In this document: positions 1 to 9,000 of the stretch, piece after piece
Layout: the number at the start of each line of letters is the position of its first letter
Numbering within the stretch: position 1 is the first letter of the stretch
Source of the DNA: Betaproteobacteria bacterium
Lineage (GTDB): Bacteria; Pseudomonadota; Gammaproteobacteria; Burkholderiales; Casimicrobiaceae
Assembly: GCA_016704895.1 (NCBI GenBank)
Contig: JADIZG010000003.1
Coordinates: 62,001-126,000, forward strand
DNA length: 64,000 nucleotides
Direction: 5' to 3'
Translations under genes and position numbers: made by a program
Notes under the pieces: model-generated
What the model was told of the DNA's origin: nothing
What the model saw: the letters and a program-made list of their open reading frames with translations, nothing else
The model's database searches: none

Positions 1-2142
1 GACCGGCGTCTTTACCGCGAGTTCGGCCGCGCGTTCGCCGACGCGATGGACCCCTGCGCGTTCTACGAGGCGAAGGCCCTCGAGCAGCAGCAGCGGCACC
101 TGAAGCACCACGACGCCGCCTACAACCTCGAGCCCAACGTCAAGGAGAGTCCCGGCGGCCTGCGCGACCTCCAGACGGTGGTCTGGATCGCGCGCGCAGC
201 GGGACTCGGCAGGACGTGGCCGGAGCTCGCACGCGCCGGGCTCATGACGATGACCGAGGCGCGCGCCGTCTCGCGCCAGGAACGCATGATCGGCGCGCTG
301 CGCGTGCGCCTGCACTACCTCGCCGGGCGCCGCGAGGACCGGCTCGTGTTCGACCAGCAGTCGGCCCTCGCGCGGCAGCTGGGCGACGAAGACACGCCGA
401 CGCGGCGCGCAAGCGAGCAGCTGATGCAGCGCTACTACCGCGCCGCCAAGACGGTGCGTCAGGTCAACACGATCCTGCTCCAGAACCTGCACGCGCGTCT
501 GTTCCCGATTCCGCGCGACCCGGTGCCGATCACCGCGGACTTCTGCGCGATCGACGAGCTCCTGCACGTGGCGAGCGAGGACCTGTTCGACCGCAAGCCC
601 CAGGCGATGCTCGATGCGTTCCTGCTCATGGAGCGCCATCCGGAGCTCAAGGGCATGAGCGCGCGCACGCTGCGGGCGCTCTGGCGCGGACGCCACCGCA
701 TCGACGCGGCCTTCCGTCGCGACCCCGGCAACCGCGCCCGCTTTCTCGCGCTGTTCCGCGAGCCGCGCGGCATCACGCACGAGCTCCGCCGGATGAACCT
801 CTACGGCATCCTCGGCGCCTACCTGCCCGCGTTCGGGCGCATCGTCGGCCAGATGCAGCACGACCTGTTCCACGTCTACACGGTCGACGAGCACATCCTG
901 ATGGTGATCCGCAACCTGCGCCGCTTCACCGAGGCGCAGCACGCGCACGAATACCCGCTCTGCTCGCGCCTGATCGCGGACATCCCGAACAAGGAGGTGC
1001 TCTACCTCGCCGGGCTGTTCCACGACATCGCGAAGGGGCGCGGCGGCGACCATTCCGCGCTGGGATCGCGTGATGCGCGGCGCTTCTGCCGCGAGCACGG
1101 GGTTCCGGCAAACGACGCCGACGACATCGCGTGGCTCGTCGAGCACCACCTGACGATGTCGTCGACCGCGCAGAAGCAGGACCTCTCGGACCCGGACGTC
1201 GTCGCGGCCTTCGCAGCGAAGGTCCGCACCGACGAGCGGCTCGTGCTGCTCTACCTCCTGACCGTCGCCGACATCCGCGGCACGAGCCCCAAGGTCTGGA
1301 ACGCCTGGAAAGCGCAACTCCTCGAGGACCTGTTCAACGCGACCCGGCGCGTGCTCTCGGGCGGCGACGCCAGGAGCACGCTGGGCGACTCGCTGCACGC
1401 GAGGCAGGCCGAGGCGCGGCGCCTGCTGCGGCTCTACGCGGTGCCGGACGACGCCGAGCAGAAGCTCTGGCGGCACCTCGACACGCCGTACTTCCAGCGC
1501 CACACGGCCGACGAGATCGCCTGGCACGCGCGCAACCTCTACTGGCGCGTCGACCGCCGCGAGCCCGTCGTGAAGGCGCGGCTCTCGCGCACCGGGGCGG
1601 GGCTGCAGGCGCTCGTCTACACGCCCGACCAGCCGGCGCTGTTCGCACGGATCTGCGGTTACTTCGGTCGCGCCGGGCTCTCCATCCTCGACGCCAGGGT
1701 CCACACGACGCGCCACGGCTACGCGCTCGACACGTTCGCGCTGCAGGACACGACCGCGGCGAGCGGATCGTCGCGCGAGACCATCGCGCGAATCGAGCAC
1801 GACCTCCACGAGGTGCTCGCCGGCGAGGCGCTGCTCGAACCGCCCGTCGCGGGCCGCGTGCCGCGCCAGCTGCGGCACTTCCCGCTCACGCCCGAGATCC
1901 GGATGTTCCCCGACGACAAGGGCACGCACTACATCCTCGAGGTCGTCGCGGGCGACCGCCCCGGGCTCCTCGCCCGCATCGCCTGGGTGCTCGCGAACGC
2001 GAACGTCAACGTGGCGAGCGCCAAGATCAACACGCTGGGCGAGCGCGCCGAGGACGTGTTCCTGATCGACGGCAACCGCCTGCACGACGAGCAGGCGCTG
2101 CTGAAGCTCGAGACGGCGCTCTACGAGCAGCTGCGGGTGTAG
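1..2142 (+). CDS. glnD: Bifunctional uridylyltransferase/uridylyl-removing enzyme GlnD, 5'-truncated by window edge
   Basis: GlnD adds UMP to PII signal proteins when nitrogen is limiting and removes it when glutamine is plentiful. The frame is open from base 1, so the start lies outside the window; 713 residues are present against about 860-890 in the family. The missing N-terminus should hold the nucleotidyltransferase active site. Visible parts are the segment NVKESPGGLRDLQ that follows the transferase core, an HD hydrolase domain with GLFHDIAKGRGGDHS (around 1012-1062), and two C-terminal ACT domains, beginning near QALVYTPDQPALFARI (about 1610) and YILEVVAGDRPGLLARI (about 1930), which sense glutamine. 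The assignment is secure. The gene converges with def. Confidence 0.97.
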   Translation, partial: DRRLYREFGRAFADAMDPCAFYEAKALEQQQRHLKHHDAAYNLEPNVKESPGGLRDLQTVVWIARAAGLGRTWPELARAGLMTMTEARAVSRQERMIGALRVRLHYLAGRREDRLVFDQQSALARQLGDEDTPTRRASEQLMQRYYRAAKTVRQVNTILLQNLHARLFPIPRDPVPITADFCAIDELLHVASEDLFDRKPQAMLDAFLLMERHPELKGMSARTLRALWRGRHRIDAAFRRDPGNRARFLALFREPRGITHELRRMNLYGILGAYLPAFGRIVGQMQHDLFHVYTVDEHILMVIRNLRRFTEAQHAHEYPLCSRLIADIPNKEVLYLAGLFHDIAKGRGGDHSALGSRDARRFCREHGVPANDADDIAWLVEHHLTMSSTAQKQDLSDPDVVAAFAAKVRTDERLVLLYLLTVADIRGTSPKVWNAWKAQLLEDLFNATRRVLSGGDARSTLGDSLHARQAEARRLLRLYAVPDDAEQKLWRHLDTPYFQRHTADEIAWHARNLYWRVDRREPVVKARLSRTGAGLQALVYTPDQPALFARICGYFGRAGLSILDARVHTTRHGYALDTFALQDTTAASGSSRETIARIEHDLHEVLAGEALLEPPVAGRVPRQLRHFPLTPEIRMFPDDKGTHYILEVVAGDRPGLLARIAWVLANANVNVASAKINTLGERAEDVFLIDGNRLHDEQALLKLETALYEQLRV

Positions 2143-2867
2143 GGCGCGCCCCCGGGGCCTTCGGACGCCACCCGGGCACTGGCGCCGGTGGCGCCAACCG
2201 GTCCTCGCGCCCAGCAGGGCCGCCCCAGGGCGCGCCCCCTCGGGGGAAGCTCGCGCAGCGGGGGGGGGCGCGGCCGTCGGGGACGCCGGCGGGCGGCGGG
2301 GCGCGCCGCCCCCCCCCCGCCGGCGGCGGGAACGGCCCCCTCCTCCTCGCCCGCCGAGTCCGGGAACAGGATCTCGGTGTACCCGAACCGGCGCATGTCG
2401 GTCATCCGCATCGGATAGAGGATGCCGTCGAGGTGGTCGCACTCGTGCTGGACGACGCGCGCGTGGAACCCGGTCACCTCGCGTCGGATCGGCCGGCCCC
2501 GCGGGTCGAAGCCCTCGTAGCGCATCGCGGTATGGCGCGGCACGACGCCGCGCAGTCCCGGCACCGACAGGCAGCCTTCCCAGCCTTCCTCTGTCTCGGC
2601 GGAGAGCGGCGTGAGGACCGGGTTGACGAGCTCGGTGTAGGGCACCGGCTCGGCGTCCGGATAACGCGGGTTGGCCTCGACGCCGAAGATCACGACGCGC
2701 AACCCCACGCCGATCTGCGGCGCCGCGAGCCCCGCTCCGTTCTGCGCGGCCATCGTGTCGCGCATGTCCTGGAGGAGCCCGTCGAGCTCCCGCGTGCCGA
2801 ACCGCTCGACCGGGGCGCTCACGCGCCACAGCCGCGGATCGCCCATTCGCAGCACCTCGCGGATCAT
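2121..2867 (-). CDS. def: Peptide deformylase with a doubtful C-terminal extension
   Basis: Def removes the formyl group from the N-terminal methionine of new proteins. All three metal-site motifs are present: GAGLAAPQ (residues 44-51), EGCLS (97-101, Cys99 a metal ligand) and HECDH (141-145, His141 and His145 ligands, Glu142 catalytic). The ATG at 2867 overlaps the stop of the upstream phosphorylase gene (ATGA), which supports this start and translational coupling. The conserved domain ends near residue 172. The remaining 75 or so residues are low-complexity Gly/Ala/Arg/Pro translated from a GC-rich repeat and even overlap the 3' end of glnD. The true stop was probably lost to an indel; a normal Def is 165-180 residues. 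Confidence 0.93.
   Translation of the reverse strand: MIREVLRMGDPRLWRVSAPVERFGTRELDGLLQDMRDTMAAQNGAGLAAPQIGVGLRVVIFGVEANPRYPDAEPVPYTELVNPVLTPLSAETEEGWEGCLSVPGLRGVVPRHTAMRYEGFDPRGRPIRREVTGFHARVVQHECDHLDGILYPMRMTDMRRFGYTEILFPDSAGEEEGAVPAAGGGGAARPAARRRPRRPRPPPLRELPPRGRALGRPCWARGPVGATGASARVASEGPGGAPYTRSCS
2180..2196. terminator. Candidate bidirectional terminator hairpin between glnD and def
   Basis: A perfect inverted repeat TGGCGCC-GGT-GGCGCCA lies 38 nt after the glnD stop, between convergent genes. It has no T-tract, so this is a structural inference only. Confidence 0.35.
2213..2345. repeat. GC-rich dispersed intergenic repeat, copy A, with G and C homopolymers
   Basis: The stretch holds GGGCCGCCCCAGGGCGCGCC followed by CCTCGGGGGAAGCTCGCGCAG and runs of nine G and ten C. 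The GGGCCGCCCC core recurs near 6256, 6325 and 12631. Elements of this look are familiar as dispersed intergenic repeats in Burkholderiales. The long homopolymers make local sequence accuracy doubtful, and the open frame of def runs through it. Confidence 0.6.
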
Positions 2868-3635
2868 CGCGAGCCCTCCGCAGGGGACGGCGGCGGCACG
2901 GCGATCGGCGCGAGGTGCTCGAGCAGCGTCCGGACCTTCGCGATCCCCTCGTCCAGCGTCTTGACGAGCGCCTGCATCGATATCGCATGCTCGCTGTCGC
3001 CGCGACCGGCCGCATGGTTGACGACGACGCAGATCGCCGCGTACGGGAGGTCGACCTCGCGCGCGAGCGCCGCCTCCGGCATGCCGGTCATGCCGACGAT
3101 CGTCGCGCCGTCGCGATCCATCCGGTCGATCTCGGCCGCCGTTTCGAGCCTCGGCCCGTTCGCGGCGCCGTAGACGCCGCCGTCGGCGAGATCGATGCCC
3201 GCGGCGCCCGCGGCCTCGAGGCAACGCGCACGCAGCCACGGCGTGTAGGGCCGGGTGAAGTCCACGTGCACGACCTTGCCCTCCTCGCCGTCGAAGTAGG
3301 TCGACGCACGCCCGCTCGTGTAGTCGATGAGCTGGTGCGGCAGCACCAGCGCCCCCGGGCGCCGCCCCGCGAATCCCGCCGACCGACGCGACGGCCACCA
3401 CGGCGGTGGCCTCGCGGGCCCTCAGCGCCCACAGGTTGGCCCGGTAGTTCACCCGGTGCGGCGGAATCGTGTGGCCGTGGCCGTGCCGGGCGAGGAACAG
3501 GGCCGGCCGGCCCGCGATGCTCCCGAACAGCAGGGGCGCCGACGGCTCGCCGTAGGGGGTCCGGACGACCTCGCGCCGCGTGACGGCGAGCGTCGACAGT
3601 TGCGTGAGGCCGCTGCCTCCGATGATTGCCAGCAT
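2864..3635 (-). CDS. mtnP: S-methyl-5'-thioinosine/thioadenosine phosphorylase, one frameshift
   Basis: Phosphorolysis of methylthio-purine nucleosides in methylthioadenosine salvage. The N-terminal part (start ATG 3635) carries AIIGGSGLTQL and the phosphate-site RHGHGHTIPPHRVNYRANLW. The C-terminal part carries LPHQLIDYTSGRASTYF, GPRLETAAEIDRM and GMTGMPEAALARE. The layout (HQLIDYTSGR, VNYRANLWALR) resembles the thioinosine-specific enzyme of Pseudomonas more than thioadenosine phosphorylases; that distinction is from memory of the family. The two halves are in different frames, joined near 3346-3375 beside a CCCCC run, so this is either a pseudogene or, more likely, a sequencing indel. The stop overlaps the def start by 4 nt, giving a two-gene operon divergent from pilU. 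Confidence 0.85.
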
Positions 3636-3814
3636 GGAAATTGCTTGAGAGTCGGTTCGTCTGGGGTGGCGGGCCGTTGCCCGCCCTCGGGACCGGGTCC
3701 TGGACCGCGGGTGGCCCACGGCCGGGATTCATGACATCATCATGGCGCCCCCCCCGAGCCCGGGAGCCGTATCCGGGCGGGGGCGCGCCGACCATTGTAG
3801 CCGCGAGACGCCGA

Positions 3815-4996
3815 ATGTACCTGGACCGCCTGTTCAAGCTGATGGCCGAGAAGCAGGCCTCGGACATCTTCATCTCGTGCGGCGCGCCGATCAACATCAA
3901 GGTCAACGGCGTCGTCTCGCCCGTGTCGACGCAGCCGATGGACCCCGAGACGGTCCGCCGGATCGCCTACGAGCTGATGACGAAGGACCAGGCGCGCGAG
4001 TTCGAGAACGAGCTCGAGATGAACCTGTCGCACCTGGACCGGGCGGTCGGCAACTTCCGGATCAACATCTTCCGGCAGCGCGGCACGCTCGCGCTCGTCA
4101 TCCGGTACGTCCGCAGCAGCGTGCCGCCGTTCGAGCAGCTGCGGCTGCCCCCGGTCCTGCTCGACATGGTGATGGCGAAGCGCGGCCTGGTGCTCGTGGC
4201 GGGCGCGACCGGCTCGGGCAAGTCGACGACGCTGGCGGCGATGATCGACTACCGGAACTCGAACCAGAGCGGCCACATTCTGACGATCGAGGACCCGATC
4301 GAGTACCTGTACGAGCACCGCAAGAGCATCGTCAACCAGCGCGAGATCGGCATCGACACGCAGACCTACCAGCTCGCGCTGCAGAACGCGCTGCGCGAGG
4401 CGCCCGACCTCATCATGATCGGCGAGATCCGCGACAAGGAGACGATGCAGTCCGCGCTGCTCCACACGCTGACCGGCCACCTGTGCCTGTCGACGATCCA
4501 CGCGAACAACAGCTACCACGCGCTCTCCCGCATCATCAACCTCTTCCCGTACGACGCCCGCTCGGCGGTGCTGTCCGACCTGTCGATCGGGCTGCGGGCG
4601 ATCATCTCGCAGCGCCTGATCCGCAACGTGGACAACGAGATGCAGCCGGCGGTCGAGATCCTGATGAACACGTCGCTGATCGCCGAGCTGATCAAGAGCG
4701 GCGAGTTCCCGCAGATCAAGGAGGCGATGGAGCAGTCGCTCTACCCGGGATCGCAGACGTTCGAGCAGTCGCTGTGCCGCCTGTACCTCGACGGCACGAT
4801 CAGCTACGACGAGGCGATGAGCGCGTCGGACTCGCCGACCAACCTCGCGTGGCTCATCAACCAGAACAGCCCGACGTCGCGCGTCGAGAACCTCGAGACC
4901 TCGGTCGCCGACCGCGAGACGCACCGCACCACCGCCGACTTCGCGACGCTCACGATCGATCCGGGGATGCTCGACCGGCAGCAGCAGCAGCACTAG
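3815..4996 (+). CDS. pilU: Type IV pilus retraction ATPase PilU
   Basis: Hexameric PilT-family motor ATPase that assists pilus retraction. The ATG at 3815 (MYLDRLFKLM) matches the family N-terminus; the 63 codons open upstream have no family character. It has Walker A GATGSGKST (about residue 129), an Asp box, Walker B LIMIGEIRD and the His box HTLTGHLCLSTIHANNS. The C-terminal extension of about 40 residues past the ATPase core and the MAEKQASDIFIS start favour PilU over PilT. The length is 393 aa, near the usual 370-390. pilT is not adjacent in this window. The 180 nt upstream separate it from the divergent mtnP-def pair and would hold both promoters. Confidence 0.93.
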   Translation: MYLDRLFKLMAEKQASDIFISCGAPINIKVNGVVSPVSTQPMDPETVRRIAYELMTKDQAREFENELEMNLSHLDRAVGNFRINIFRQRGTLALVIRYVRSSVPPFEQLRLPPVLLDMVMAKRGLVLVAGATGSGKSTTLAAMIDYRNSNQSGHILTIEDPIEYLYEHRKSIVNQREIGIDTQTYQLALQNALREAPDLIMIGEIRDKETMQSALLHTLTGHLCLSTIHANNSYHALSRIINLFPYDARSAVLSDLSIGLRAIISQRLIRNVDNEMQPAVEILMNTSLIAELIKSGEFPQIKEAMEQSLYPGSQTFEQSLCRLYLDGTISYDEAMSASDSPTNLAWLINQNSPTSRVENLETSVADRETHRTTADFATLTIDPGMLDRQQQQH

Positions 4997-5068
4997 CGGC
5001 CGACGCGAAGCGTTTCGCCTCGCCTTGTTGCCGCAACGAAGCCGGTCGCCTCTGCTACCATCGCGCGC

Positions 5069-6214
5069 ATGGACACGCGCGCCCGGCCCACGCTCGCGCT
5101 GACGCGCGATCTCGTCGCGAGGCCGTCGGTCACGCCCGACGACGGCGGCTGCCAGGCCCTGATCGCGGCGCGTCTTGCGCCGCTGGGATTCCGCTGCGAG
5201 ACGATCGCCTCCGGCGGCGTCACCAACCTATGGGCGCGCCGCGGCGCCAGCGCCCCGCTCGTCTGCTTCGCCGGCCACACCGACGTCGTCCCGACCGGCC
5301 CGCGCGACGCGTGGTCGTCGGATCCGTTCGGGCCGGTCGAGCGCGGCGGCTTCCTCTATGGCCGCGGCGCCGCGGACATGAAAGGATCGCTCGCCGCGTT
5401 CGTCACGGCGATCGAGGCGTTCGTCACCGCGCATCCCCGGGCGCCCGGCTCGATCGCGCTGCTCCTCACGTCCGACGAGGAAGGGCCGGCGACCGACGGC
5501 ACCGTCAAGGTGGTGGATGCGCTGAAGGCGCGCGGCGAAGCGATCGACTACTGCATCGTCGGCGAGCCGTCGTCGGTCGAGCGGCTGGGCGACATGATCA
5601 AGAACGGGCGGCGCGGCACGCTGTCCGGCGTGCTGACGGTTCGCGGGATCCAGGGCCACATCGCGTATCCGCACCTCGCGCGCAATCCGATCCACCTCGT
5701 CGCGCCCGCGATCGCCGAGCTCGCCGCCCTCGGCTGGGACGCGGGCAACGCGTACTTCCCGGCCACGAGCTGGCAGTGCTCGAACATCCATGCGGGGACC
5801 GGCGCGACGAACGTGATCCCGGGGACGCTCGAGCTACAGTTCAATTGGCGCTACTCGACCCAGAGCACGCGCGAGAGCCTGATCGAACGCCTCGAGGCCG
5901 TCCTCGACCGCCACGGCCTCGACTACTCGCTCGCGTGGCTGCCCGACGGCAAACCGTTCCTGACGCCCCGCGGCAGGCTCGTCGAGGTCGTGACCGACAC
6001 GGTCCGCAGCGCGTTCGGGATCGTGCCGGAGCTCTCGTGCACCGGAGGCACGTCCGACGGGCGCTTCATCGCCACGATCTGCCGGGAACTGGTCGAACTC
6101 GGGCCGGTCAACGCGACGATCCACCAGATCGACGAGCGAGTCGCGATCGACGACCTCGAGGCGCTGTCGTCGATCTACCGCGGCGTGCTCGAGCGGCTGC
6201 TCGTGTCGCGATGA
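5069..6214 (+). CDS. dapE: Succinyl-diaminopimelate desuccinylase
   Basis: M20-family di-zinc hydrolase of the lysine/diaminopimelate pathway, converting N-succinyl-LL-DAP to LL-DAP and succinate. Metal and catalytic motifs are in place: FAGHTDVVPTG (His70, Asp72), GRGAADMKGS (Asp103) and TSDEEGPATDG (catalytic Glu137, ligand Glu138). The C-terminal CTGGTSDGRFI and the dimerisation lid with GKNGRRGT-like segment NGRRGTLSG are also present. The 381 aa length is typical. It is followed at once by the tandem repeat that precedes prmB. Confidence 0.97.
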   Translation: MDTRARPTLALTRDLVARPSVTPDDGGCQALIAARLAPLGFRCETIASGGVTNLWARRGASAPLVCFAGHTDVVPTGPRDAWSSDPFGPVERGGFLYGRGAADMKGSLAAFVTAIEAFVTAHPRAPGSIALLLTSDEEGPATDGTVKVVDALKARGEAIDYCIVGEPSSVERLGDMIKNGRRGTLSGVLTVRGIQGHIAYPHLARNPIHLVAPAIAELAALGWDAGNAYFPATSWQCSNIHAGTGATNVIPGTLELQFNWRYSTQSTRESLIERLEAVLDRHGLDYSLAWLPDGKPFLTPRGRLVEVVTDTVRSAFGIVPELSCTGGTSDGRFIATICRELVELGPVNATIHQIDERVAIDDLEALSSIYRGVLERLLVSR

Positions 6215-6225
6215 GCGCCGCGAAG

Positions 6226-6403
6226 CGGTAGCCTGGGGGAGGCCCGGCGAGCGAAGGGCCGCCCCGAGCTCGCCGTGCCCCTCCTCAGGGGGGCCGCGGG
6301 GCTAGCCTGGGGAGGCCGGCGAGGGGGCCGCCCCGAGCTCGCCGTGCCCCCTCCATCGGGAGGGGGGGCGCGACGCCGCGCAGCGGCTAGCCTGGGGGAG
6401 GCC
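6226..6403 (+). repeat. GC-rich intergenic repeat, copy B: tandem array whose last unit supplies the prmB ribosome-binding site
   Basis: Three direct repeats of TAGCCTGGGG(G)AGGCC begin near 6229, 6302 and 6387. Between them GGGCCGCCCCGAGCTCGCCG occurs at 6256 and again at 6325. The last unit ends with GGGGGAGG at 6394-6401, which is 8 nt before the prmB ATG and so sits as its Shine-Dalgarno sequence. The dapE reading frame ends just before the first unit. Confidence 0.75.
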
Positions 6404-6409
6404 ATCCTG

Positions 6410-7309
6410 ATGTCAGCCCCCATCCACGAGCTCGAAACCGTCCGCGACTGGCTGCGCTGGTCGGTGACGCGCTTCACCGAGGCGACGCTCGCGTTCGGCC
6501 ACGGCACGACCAACGCGTGGGACGAGGCCGCCTACCTGGTGCTGCACGCGCTCTCGCTGCCGCTCGACCGCCTCGAGCTGTTCCTCGACGCCCGTCTCAC
6601 GCAGCACGAGCGCGCGAAGCTCGGCGAGCTCCTCGCGCGGCGGATCGACGCGCGCGTCCCGGCCGCGTACCTCACGCGCGAGGCGTGGCTCGGCGAGTTC
6701 CGCTTCTACGTCGACGAGCGCGTGATCATCCCGCGATCGTTCATCGCGGAGCTCCTGCCGGACGGACTCGCGCCGTGGATTCCCGACCCGTCCGCGATCG
6801 GCACCGCCCTCGATCTTTGCACGGGCTCGGGGTGCCTGGCGATCCTGCTGGCTCACGCGTATCCGGAGGCGGACGTCGATGCGGTCGACCTGTCCTCCGA
6901 CGCGCTGGCCGTGGCCGAGCGCAACGTCGCCGACTACGGCCTCGCCGGGCGCATCAACCTGATCCGCTCCGACCTCTACGCGAACCTGGTCGAGAAGAGC
7001 TACGACCTGGTGATCAGCAATCCGCCCTACGTGACCGACCGCTCGATGGACGCGCTGCCGGCCGAGTACCGCCACGAGCCGGCCATGGCGCTCGCCGGCG
7101 GCGACGACGGACTGGACGCGGTGCGCGGGATCGTCAAGGACGCGCCGCGCTTCCTGAACCCGGGCGGGCTGCTGGTCGTCGAGGTCGGCCACGGGCGCGC
7201 CGCGGTCGAGAGCGCGTACCCGCGCATGCCGTTCGTCTGGCTCGAGACCGAAGGGCACGACGACGCCGTCTTCGCGATCCCGCGCGAGGACATCGTCGCG
7301 GGGCGCTAG
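6410..7309 (+). CDS. prmB: 50S ribosomal protein L3 N5-glutamine methyltransferase PrmB
   Basis: SAM-dependent methyltransferase that modifies a glutamine of ribosomal protein L3. It has the PrmB/PrmC N-terminal helical domain (residues 1-100), the SAM motif LDLCTGSGCLAI (134-145) and the glutamine-binding NPPY motif (ISNPPYVTD, 202-210). The segment RFYVDERVIIPRSFIAELL is typical of PrmB rather than PrmC (HemK). ATG 6410 is chosen because the GGGGGAGG element lies 8 nt upstream; the 45 open codons before it are repeat DNA. The length is 299 aa. Confidence 0.93.
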   Translation: MSAPIHELETVRDWLRWSVTRFTEATLAFGHGTTNAWDEAAYLVLHALSLPLDRLELFLDARLTQHERAKLGELLARRIDARVPAAYLTREAWLGEFRFYVDERVIIPRSFIAELLPDGLAPWIPDPSAIGTALDLCTGSGCLAILLAHAYPEADVDAVDLSSDALAVAERNVADYGLAGRINLIRSDLYANLVEKSYDLVISNPPYVTDRSMDALPAEYRHEPAMALAGGDDGLDAVRGIVKDAPRFLNPGGLLVVEVGHGRAAVESAYPRMPFVWLETEGHDDAVFAIPREDIVAGR

Positions 7310-8896
7310 CTGCCCTTGTTGTCGCCGGCGAGCCCGAAGAAATCGCGAATCTTGCGAACGAGTTCCGCCGCCGCGCCGGTCGTGTGGCGCGCGCGCTGCT
7401 CGGCGTCGAGCGCCTGCACGCGCGGGCCGACGTCCGCCGCCCGCTGCCGCTGTCGCGGAGCCCAAAGCGATCTCGGACGATCGCCGCCGCGCCGGTCGGG
7501 TCGGGCGCGCTGCGGATCAGCGCCTGAAGCCGCGCGTTCTCGCCTGCGTCGAGCACCTCGGACATCGCCGTCGACGCGGGACGGCTGAGATCGCGTCGGC
7601 CGCGCGTCGAGCTAGCAGCCCACGTCACCGAAGTGGCGCCGCGGGCGCCAGCAGCAGTCCCGCGAACGCCGGTGCCGTCAGCGTCGCGAACTTGTGCCGG
7701 GTCGTCCCGTCCGGCGCGTCGCCGACGACGTGCACTTGCCCCTGCGCGAGGATATAGAGCGAGTCGGCCGGCTCGCCCTGCCGGCACACGACGTCGTCGC
7801 TGACGTAGGGCGCCGTCCTGAGCTGCCGGGCGAGCGTGTCCTTCTCCGCCGACGTGAGCGGCGCGAACAGCTCCACCTCGTCCACGACCGCGCGCTTGCG
7901 CAGGTCCTCGACGCGCATCCTCTCGCGCTGGCGATCCCGGAGGATCTCGACGACCTGGCGCGGGAACGGGATCGGCATGTTGGCGCGCGCGAGCGCCGCG
8001 TAGACGTGCACGAGGACGTCGGACTTCGTGGGCCACTCGCGCTTGGGGTCGATGAGCTGGTAGACCGCGACGTACTCGGCGCCGCTGTCGTCGAACTTGT
8101 CGCACAGGCACATCGGCGGCGGATCGTGCGTCACGTTCAGGATCTCGGCGCGCTGCAGCGCTTCGGTCACGACCGCGCACACGCGCGCGGGCGGATAGTC
8201 GTAGTCGACCTGGAACGTGACCCAGCGCCGCCAGCACGTCTTCTCCTCGCCCCGGCGACCCAGCACGATCACCTTGTCCTTCATCAGGGACGAGTTCGGG
8301 ATGACGATCGTCTCGTTGTTGTTCGTCGCGATCGCCATCGACCGCCAGCGGATGCTCACGACCTGGCCCGTCTCGTTGCCGATCTTCACCCAGTCGCCCA
8401 GGCGCACGGTGTTCTCGAGCTGCAGCGAGATCCCGGCCCAGAGGTTGCCGAGCATCTCCTGCGCCGAGAACGCGAGCGCCGCGGAGAGCACCGCGGAGGT
8501 CGTCACGATCCCGGCGAGGTTGACGCCGATCGCCTTCAGCCGGAACAGCGCGTAGACGACGAGCAGGATGACGAGCAGGAACTCCGACAGGATGCGCGGC
8601 ACCGCCAGGCGCGCGAGCAGCGTCGAGAGCACGAAGATCATGAACACGCGGATGACGGCGAACGCGATCACGAACAGGATCAGCTCGCGGATCATCATGG
8701 TGATCGTCTGCGAGCCGACGAGGCCCTGGTACTGGACGTGGCCCCACAGCGCGGCCACGCCGAACGTGGCGACGATCGCCATCGTCAGCAGGCCCCTGCG
8801 GCGCTCGGGAGGGAAGACGAAGGACACGAGCACGATCACGAGCGCGCCCGTGGCGAACATGATCGCGTCGTGCAGGGTTTCGTGGGTGACGAGCAT
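7306..8896 (-). CDS. MscS-family mechanosensitive channel with C-terminal cyclic-nucleotide-binding domain, frameshifted near its 3' end
   Basis: Inner-membrane small-conductance channel. Several hydrophobic helices fill residues 1-150, followed by the pore and beta domain with SAQEMLGNLWAGISLQLENT and RLGDWVKIG (about 150-210). A cNMP-binding fold begins around residue 365 with DEVELFAPLTSAEKDTLARQ and CRQGEPADSLYILAQGQVHV. The intact frame stops at 7625, within this fold. Downstream, other frames on the same strand carry a sensible continuation: SRPASTAMSEVLDAGENARL (about 7530-7590) and, at the end, DAEQRARHTTGAAAELVRK followed by IRDFFGL. The latter is the usual tail of cNMP-type MscS proteins. 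At least two indels are needed to restore it. The stop TAG at 7306-7308 overlaps the prmB stop. Confidence 0.82.
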
Positions 8897-9000
8897 GGGG
8901 GCGGGCGCCGGGGCCTCGGGCCGATGGCTCGCGGATTATAGTCAGACTCGAGGGCGTGATCGCGTAGAATCCGCCCTCCCCCCGACGACGGGCTTGTGCG

